Shown here one piece after another: positions 16,212-16,378 of a stretch of DNA of 16,378 bases; the stretch's first letter is position 1, and each line of letters starts with the position of its first letter. The translations under genes were made by a program, and so were the position numbers. Source of the stretch: Muribaculaceae bacterium (GTDB lineage Bacteria; Bacteroidota; Bacteroidia; Bacteroidales; Muribaculaceae); the NCBI GenBank assembly GCA_029052265.1, contig JAIDJJ010000348.1, positions 1 to 16,378 of the forward strand. Direction: 5' to 3'. The notes beneath the pieces were generated by a model, which saw only the letters and a program-made list of their open reading frames with translations, was not told the DNA's origin and did not search any database.

Positions 16212-16378
16212 TTAGAAATTGTTTAAATTTATTTGTCGAAGTAATTGAGAGGATTTGTCAGGCAGATTTTTGATATTTATGATTGAGTTATGGAGGTCCA
16301 TAATGACTGAATAAATACCATAAATATGACAACAAAGACCTCAATGACAAGACAAAATAAATTTTAAACAGTTTCTTA
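16212..16378. repeat. foldback (MITE-like) element reaching the window edge
   Basis: The last 167 bp are an imperfect palindrome centred at 16295/16296 (TTATGGA-GG-TCCATAA). The outer ends match best: agaaattgttta-aatttatttgtc from 16214 against the reverse complement of the last bases, agaaactgtttaaaatttattttgtc. Further in, similarity continues with small gaps (attgag, atatttat, ATTGAGT against ATTCAGT). No transposase is present. This is the form of a miniature inverted-repeat element or the joined ends of an IS. The right boundary and any target duplication fall outside the window. As RNA it would fold into one long hairpin and could affect the promoter of the adjacent lipoprotein gene. 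Confidence 0.6.

Noticed and set aside
1..16378. CRISPR array, tRNA or rRNA genes, integrase or transposase, SusC/SusD pair
   Set aside because: Searched for by eye on both strands; none seen.

Overview
The window looks like a stretch of a Bacteroidales chromosome (Bacteroidetes, possibly a gut Muribaculaceae or Bacteroides relative; the rank below order is a guess). The evidence is several -7 boxes of the Bacteroidetes type (TAnnTTTG), AT-rich leaders without Shine-Dalgarno sequences, and families typical of the group: DUF3575, FimB/Mfa2-like lipoproteins, peptidase M64, a lipoprotein serpin and a DUF5107/TPR protein.

Layout. (a) 1-222: edge region with a very good minus-strand promoter pointing out of the window. 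(b) 223-8769: a sugar-use locus. A divergent AraC-type regulator (minus) faces a tight plus-strand operon of an MFS sugar/H+ symporter, a cytoplasmic 1098-residue DUF5107 + TPR protein and an exported GH2 glycosidase, closed by a long hairpin. There is no SusC/SusD pair, so the likely substrate is a small soluble glycoside: GH2 cuts it outside the cytoplasm, the MFS protein imports the sugar, and DUF5107 acts inside. (c) 8800-10439: a secreted M64 metallopeptidase with its own promoter and a strong terminator. (d) 10454-10677: an apparently non-coding transcription unit with promoter, paired ends and intrinsic terminator, about 180-210 nt. It is the best candidate here for something undescribed, or for an unannotated 6S-like RNA. 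(e) 10715-11233: ferritin on the minus strand, convergent with the RNA, followed by a 484-bp gap with little in it. (f) 11718-14496: a minus-strand operon of a DUF3575 outer-membrane-type protein and two fimbria-associated-like lipoproteins. (g) 14567-16170: a lipoprotein serpin with a 19-bp terminator hairpin, preceded by a small lipoprotein gene interrupted by an in-frame TGA. (h) 16212-16378: a nearly symmetric foldback element (MITE-like) that runs to the window edge.

Three gene starts are better placed downstream of the longest reading frame: the MFS protein at 1239, ferritin at 11233 and the DUF3575 protein at 14454. For the MFS and DUF3575 genes a promoter -7 box lies on or after the longer start.
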